Part shown: positions 37,512-40,834 of the stretch, in pieces
How the letters are laid out: each line of letters opens with the position of its first letter
Position numbering within the stretch: position 1 is the first letter of the stretch
Source of the DNA: Caulobacteraceae bacterium
Lineage (GTDB): Bacteria > Pseudomonadota > Alphaproteobacteria > Caulobacterales > Caulobacteraceae
DNA length: 40,834 nt
Direction: 5' to 3'
Assembly: GCA_019247715.1 (NCBI GenBank)
Contig: JAFBAO010000068.1
Span: 1 to 40,834, forward strand
Position numbers and translations under genes: made by a program
The notes under the pieces: model-generated
Told to the model about the DNA's origin: nothing
The model's input: the letters and a program-made list of their open reading frames with translations, nothing else
Database searches by the model: none

Positions 37512-38684
37512 GTGGCCGCCTTCCGGACGACGACGCGGGCCGCTGGGTTCTCCGACCGACTGCTCGTAGCGCTCGCAAGCGGGCTGACCTGCCTCGCCGG
37601 GCTTCAGCTCTGGAGCCTGCTGCGGCTGGAGCCGTTCGGCATGGATTTCCTGCCTCTCTGGGCGGCTGGCCGCATGGTCTGGACGGAGCCCGGCAAGGTG
37701 TACGATTTCGCGGCGGTCACCGCGGCCCAGGCCTGGCTGCTGCCGCCCCACTTCGCCTGGCTGCGACCCTACGCCTATCCGCCCGCCACCCTCCTGCTCA
37801 TGGCGCCGCTCGGTCGACTGCCGTTCTGGGCCGCGGCCGGGGTCTGGTCGGCGCTTTCGCTGGGCGTCTTCCTCTACGCCACCGTCCGGCTAATCCGGCG
37901 GAACAACCTGCTTGCGGTCTTGCTGACTGCCGCCTTGCCGGCGGTCGTCATCGCGGCGACGGCCGGTCAGACTGTGGTGCTAACCAGCGGGCTGGTGGTG
38001 CTGGCCGTGCTGGAACTGGATCGCCGTCCTCGCTTCGCCGGTTGCCTGCTCGCCCTCGCCGCGATCGCCAAGCCGCAGGCCGTGATCATGGCGCCCGTCG
38101 CACTGCTGGCATGCGGCGGTCTCGAAGCGCTGGCCAGCGCCGGGGTCGTAGCGATCGCCGCGGCGGCGGCGAGCGCCGTTTTCTTCGGTCCTGACCGATG
38201 GAGCGAATGGCTCGCGAGCTTGCCGGCGTTCCAGCGGGTGATCGAGGGTGTGCCCGCGCTGGAGGGTGCGGTGATAACGCCGTTCTGGGCCGCGCGCGAA
38301 CTGGGGCTGCACGGCCCCTCTTCGACTCTGGCGGAGGCGGCGTTCGCGCTCGCCGGGGCCGGCCTCGTCTGGACCCTGTTCAGAAATCCGGCCAAGCCAG
38401 CGCACCGCATCGCGGCGCTGGCCTTGGGCAGCCTGGTCGCCGCCCCCTACGCCATGTGTTACGACGCCACGGCGATCGCGCCGGCCGCGACGGCGCTGGG
38501 GCTGGCGGCGCTGGAGCGCGGCGCTCTTGCGACCCTCCTCTTGGCCCTTGCCGCGGCCTTCGAGGCCACGGCCCCCTATCTGGGGCTTCCTGCGCTTCTG
38601 GTCTTCGCCGGCCTCGTCATTGCGGACTGGCGGTCAGCCGCTGGCGCCGGCGCTCGATCCACGGCCGTGGCCGCGCTTCCTTGA
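37512..38684 (+). CDS. GT87-like membrane glycosyltransferase (DUF2029)
   Basis: 390-residue membrane protein, second member of the GT87-like group in the window. It shares GMDFLPLWAAGRMVWTEPG, KVYDFAAVT and PYAYPPATLLLMAPLG with the gene at 29910, so the two are clear paralogues. About nine membrane spans. GTG start with AAAGGA nine bases upstream. Divergent from the hydroxylase gene. Its last 68 bp overlap the convergent third paralogue. Probable role: transferring a sugar from a polyprenol-phosphate donor to an envelope glycan, by family analogy. Confidence 0.84.
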   Translation: MAAFRTTTRAAGFSDRLLVALASGLTCLAGLQLWSLLRLEPFGMDFLPLWAAGRMVWTEPGKVYDFAAVTAAQAWLLPPHFAWLRPYAYPPATLLLMAPLGRLPFWAAAGVWSALSLGVFLYATVRLIRRNNLLAVLLTAALPAVVIAATAGQTVVLTSGLVVLAVLELDRRPRFAGCLLALAAIAKPQAVIMAPVALLACGGLEALASAGVVAIAAAAASAVFFGPDRWSEWLASLPAFQRVIEGVPALEGAVITPFWAARELGLHGPSSTLAEAAFALAGAGLVWTLFRNPAKPAHRIAALALGSLVAAPYAMCYDATAIAPAATALGLAALERGALATLLLALAAAFEATAPYLGLPALLVFAGLVIADWRSAAGAGARSTAVAALP

Positions 38685-39780
38685 GGACCTCGATTCCGGA
38701 CAGTCCGGCGAGAAGGCTCGCCAGCATGAAGAGGGCGATGCCCACCGGGGACGCGACCAGACCGAGGATCAGGGCGAGGCCGGCCACACGGCGCAGCCAC
38801 GAGGCGCTGGTCCACCCGCTCAGCGTCCAGGCGAGTGCGCTGGGCGCCAGGACCGCCAGGTCGGGACGCACCGCGTAGGTTGCGCAGCAGAGCGATCCAC
38901 AGACGATGCCGACGATGCGCTGCGGCAGGTCCTTTCGAACACTCCACGCCGCAAACCCGACGCCGGCGCTGGCCACCATCAACTTCTGCGGTGCTGAAAG
39001 ACCTGGCGCGAGCAGGTTCACCGTCCCGAGCCCCATCTGACGCACCAGGCCTGTGAAGTGCGGCAAAGCCTCCAGCCATCGCGCCCATTGGCCCGGACCG
39101 AACACGCAGCTGCCGACGATGAACGCCGCTGCGGCGGCGAGGGCGGCTGTCGCGACGCGCCAGGAGCCAAACATGGCGAGCGGCGCCAGGATCGTGACCT
39201 GCGGCTTGATGCACATCGCCGCCGCGAGCAGGACGCCGGCCAGACGGGGCCGCCGTTCCGCCAGCGCCACGCCGCCGATCAGGCTCGCGCCGGCGAAGAA
39301 GATCGATTGTCCGTAAGCCGCGGCCATGAGCACGGGAACGCATAGGAGGAGAATGATGGCTGCCGAGGCCGGCCTGACGACCTCGCGTGCGGCGAGGACG
39401 AAGGCGGCGCACGACAGGCCTCCCCAGAGGTGGTCGGCCAAGCTGAAGGGCGGCAGCCCGAAGGGCCAGATCAGCAGGAGGAAAGTCGGCGGATAGACGA
39501 ACGGATGGGGCGTCATCCCCGGCCACCAGCCCTGGGCGGCCGTCAGATGGGCGGCGTCATAGAGCTGAGGGTCGAATGCGTGCCGGGCCGCCGTCCAGAA
39601 GACCCCGAAGTCGGGATACTGATGGGGAAGGAAGAGCGCCGCCAAGGACCAGCCCGCAACGAACGCGGCCGCGACGCTCCCCCACGCCGCGACCGGGAGG
39701 CGGGGCCGGCCGGGCCGGCGAAGGGCGCCTCCTGGCCGCGTCGGTAGTCGTCTTAGGATGTCTAAGTGATCGGGACTCAT
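38617..39780 (-). CDS. GT87-like membrane glycosyltransferase (DUF2029)
   Basis: 387-residue membrane protein, third and most diverged member of the group. The loop reads YPDFGVFWTAARHAFDPQLYDAAHLT and the second loop FVYPPTFLLLIWPFG, so the acidic residue and the VYPPT motif are conserved. A basic cytoplasmic N-terminus of about 30 residues precedes the first span. Its 3' end overlaps the convergent paralogue by 68 bp. The gene upstream (39783-40577) ends 2 bp before this start, so they are likely co-transcribed. Confidence 0.82.
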   Translation of the reverse strand: MSPDHLDILRRLPTRPGGALRRPGRPRLPVAAWGSVAAAFVAGWSLAALFLPHQYPDFGVFWTAARHAFDPQLYDAAHLTAAQGWWPGMTPHPFVYPPTFLLLIWPFGLPPFSLADHLWGGLSCAAFVLAAREVVRPASAAIILLLCVPVLMAAAYGQSIFFAGASLIGGVALAERRPRLAGVLLAAAMCIKPQVTILAPLAMFGSWRVATAALAAAAAFIVGSCVFGPGQWARWLEALPHFTGLVRQMGLGTVNLLAPGLSAPQKLMVASAGVGFAAWSVRKDLPQRIVGIVCGSLCCATYAVRPDLAVLAPSALAWTLSGWTSASWLRRVAGLALILGLVASPVGIALFMLASLLAGLSGIEVLKEARPRPWIERRRQRLTASPQ

Positions 39781-39782
39781 GC

Positions 39783-40577
39783 TCAGCGGATGACCTGGTA
39801 GAGTGAGGCGGCGTCGCCGCTTCGCACGAGGGGCAGGCCGGACGGCGTCCGCCGCAGGCTCGCGGGCGGGCCGACCAGGAGCACGAAGTCGAACCGCTCA
39901 CGCCAGCGGTTCAGGTAGCGGTGCGCCGAGATGTCCGCGGGCGTGGCCGGATTGTCGGACAGCCGCACCCAGGGCGTCGGCCAGCCGGACGGGGCGGCCA
40001 TCCTCTTGTAGGATTCGCGGATCGCCAGCGGCTGCTGAGTTGGGTCGGCGAACTCAAGTGGCCAGAACGCGCGGCGCTCAATGACCGCGAGCGCGGCCAG
40101 ATGCTCGTTGAGCAACATGAAGTTGGGCAACTCGCGCCTGCTCGCTTCCTCGCCGATGGGCGAGCCCGTCCATGTCGGCAAGATCGAGGCTCCGGGCCGA
40201 ACATAAGCGAGCTCCGTGCGCAGCTCCGCGAGATCGCGTGCGCGCCCAGTCCAACTGGCGGCGACGACGGCCGCCCCGCCCACGATGAGCAGGGCGAAGG
40301 CGGCAGCGCCACTTGCCACGCTTGGCGGCGGATGAGGCGCGACGCCGGCGAAGAACACGAGCACCGCCATGATCGGGAGCCGGGCGTCCATGAACGTCGC
40401 GCCGCCGGCGGCGGTCGGCGCGACGTTGAAGAGGCAGCCGATGAGGGCCAGGGCGAGACCGGCGCCCAGCGCCCATTCGGAACCACGCCAAAGGAGCGTC
40501 AGATCGGTTGGCCGGCCAGCCGCCACAGTCGGGGAGATGTCCATAGGCGGGCGCGGTTGTCCGATAATCCGCCCCAT
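39783..40577 (-). CDS. Membrane protein resembling the C-terminal part of a glycosyltransferase
   Basis: 264-residue protein with only two or three hydrophobic segments (about 34-52, 66-80, 87-107), followed by a soluble domain (about 110-264) containing PLVRSGDAASLYQVIR at the end. The order, with a late FMDARLPIMAVLVFFAG span and then a soluble tail, resembles the C-terminal end of larger GT-C proteins. It could be an N-terminally truncated remnant or a short stand-alone protein. The alternative start is ATG 40544. The 98 bp between it and cysC show only a GGTATACC-centred hairpin (40629-40645). Function not assigned. Confidence 0.6.
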   Translation of the reverse strand: MGRIIGQPRPPMDISPTVAAGRPTDLTLLWRGSEWALGAGLALALIGCLFNVAPTAAGGATFMDARLPIMAVLVFFAGVAPHPPPSVASGAAAFALLIVGGAAVVAASWTGRARDLAELRTELAYVRPGASILPTWTGSPIGEEASRRELPNFMLLNEHLAALAVIERRAFWPLEFADPTQQPLAIRESYKRMAAPSGWPTPWVRLSDNPATPADISAHRYLNRWRERFDFVLLVGPPASLRRTPSGLPLVRSGDAASLYQVIR

Positions 40578-40675
40578 CCTCGCGCGAGACCCGTTACTCG
40601 GGGCCTAACCCGGTGAGCGAGCCCTGGTCGCCTGGGTATACCAGGACCGATCCGGCGGGAGCCCCGCCCCCAGGC

Positions 40676-40834
40676 TCAGGCCTCCGTCGCCCCTCCATCG
40701 AGTTGCTCGACGATCTGCTCAGCGGCCTGGGCGGCGGAGAGGGTGGTGGTGTCGATGTGGATCTCGGGGTGTTCGGGGGGCTCGTAGGGGGAATCGATGC
40801 CGGTGAAGTTCTTGAGCTCGCCGGCTCTGGCCTT
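40676..40834 (-). CDS. cysC: Adenylylsulfate kinase, C-terminal fragment (CysC or CysNC)
   Basis: Partial: the last 52 codons of a gene that runs off the window end. The translated end reads [18 protein letters not shown], then PEIHIDTT and AAEQIVEQL, the C-terminal signature of APS kinase, which phosphorylates adenylyl sulfate to PAPS in sulfate assimilation. It may be a separate cysC or the kinase domain of a CysN/CysC fusion, as usual in alphaproteobacteria; the N-terminal part is outside. A GGCGGG-GCT-CCCGCC hairpin without T-run follows the stop. Confidence 0.88.
   Translation of the reverse strand, partial: KARAGELKNFTGIDSPYEPPEHPEIHIDTTTLSAAQAAEQIVEQLDGGATEA

Noticed and set aside
40629..40645. 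GGTATACC-centred hairpin as terminator or operator
   Set aside because: The stem is only five bases (CCTGG/CCAGG) with no T-run; too weak to call.

Overview
The window is high-GC DNA from an alphaproteobacterium, most likely a member of the Caulobacterales such as Phenylobacterium or Caulobacter. The reasons are a MucR regulator, a DivJ-like cell-cycle histidine kinase, a cluster of GANTC (CcrM-type) sites, and the mreB-mreC-mreD-mrdA-rodA cell-shape operon with alphaproteobacterial features. Start codons mix ATG, GTG and TTG. The genus is inferred from gene content, not from any database search. No rRNA, tRNA, CRISPR array, phage or intact insertion sequence was seen.

Layout. 1-5.7 kb: mucR, a PAS-fold protein, a SufE-type sulfur acceptor, two divergently transcribed histidine kinases (one short and soluble, one DivJ-like with about six membrane spans), a secreted protein of unknown function and a DUF1491 protein. 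5.7-13.5 kb: an amidase, a zinc alcohol dehydrogenase, a lipoprotein, a Gly/His/Tyr-rich secreted protein, a Pro-rich secreted protein, and a two-gene unit of acyl-CoA dehydrogenase plus HpaB-family flavoprotein. 13.5-20.4 kb: a Coq4 homologue, a divergent GlxA-type regulator and DJ-1/PfpI isonitrile-hydratase-like pair, an aspartate aminotransferase, a TVP38-type membrane protein, and leuA preceded by a leucine-rich leader peptide that has not been listed among the long reading frames. 20.4-28.3 kb: an EamA-type transporter and the rod-shape operon, bracketed by two directly oriented copies of a complex palindromic repeat. 28.3-29.8 kb: proline iminopeptidase and a DUF423 membrane protein. 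29.9-40.6 kb: an envelope-glycan region with three GT87-like membrane glycosyltransferases, a GT2 and a GT4 glycosyltransferase, a methyltransferase, a GtrA-family protein, two large or partial membrane proteins that look like polyprenol-dependent sugar transferases, and a fatty-acid hydroxylase/sterol-desaturase family enzyme. The last 159 bases hold the C-terminus of an adenylylsulfate kinase (CysC or CysNC).

How parts work together. MreB, MreC, MreD, PBP2 and RodA form the elongation complex, and their genes overlap by 4 bp at three junctions. The glycan region reads as a set of membrane enzymes that build or decorate an envelope polysaccharide or glycolipid, with no flippase, polymerase or nucleotide-sugar synthesis gene visible here. 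The leuA leader suggests control of leucine synthesis by transcription attenuation or a related leader-peptide mechanism.

The signals I consider most worth a second look are the leuA leader (possibly leaderless, with rare CTT leucine codons), a three-copy family of CTAG-bounded palindromes, the two long repeats with compensatory stem changes, four GANTC sites within 56 bp upstream of the PAS gene, a MucR protein lacking most canonical zinc ligands, a repetitive tail on MreC, and an AT-rich patch inside the fatty-acid hydroxylase gene.
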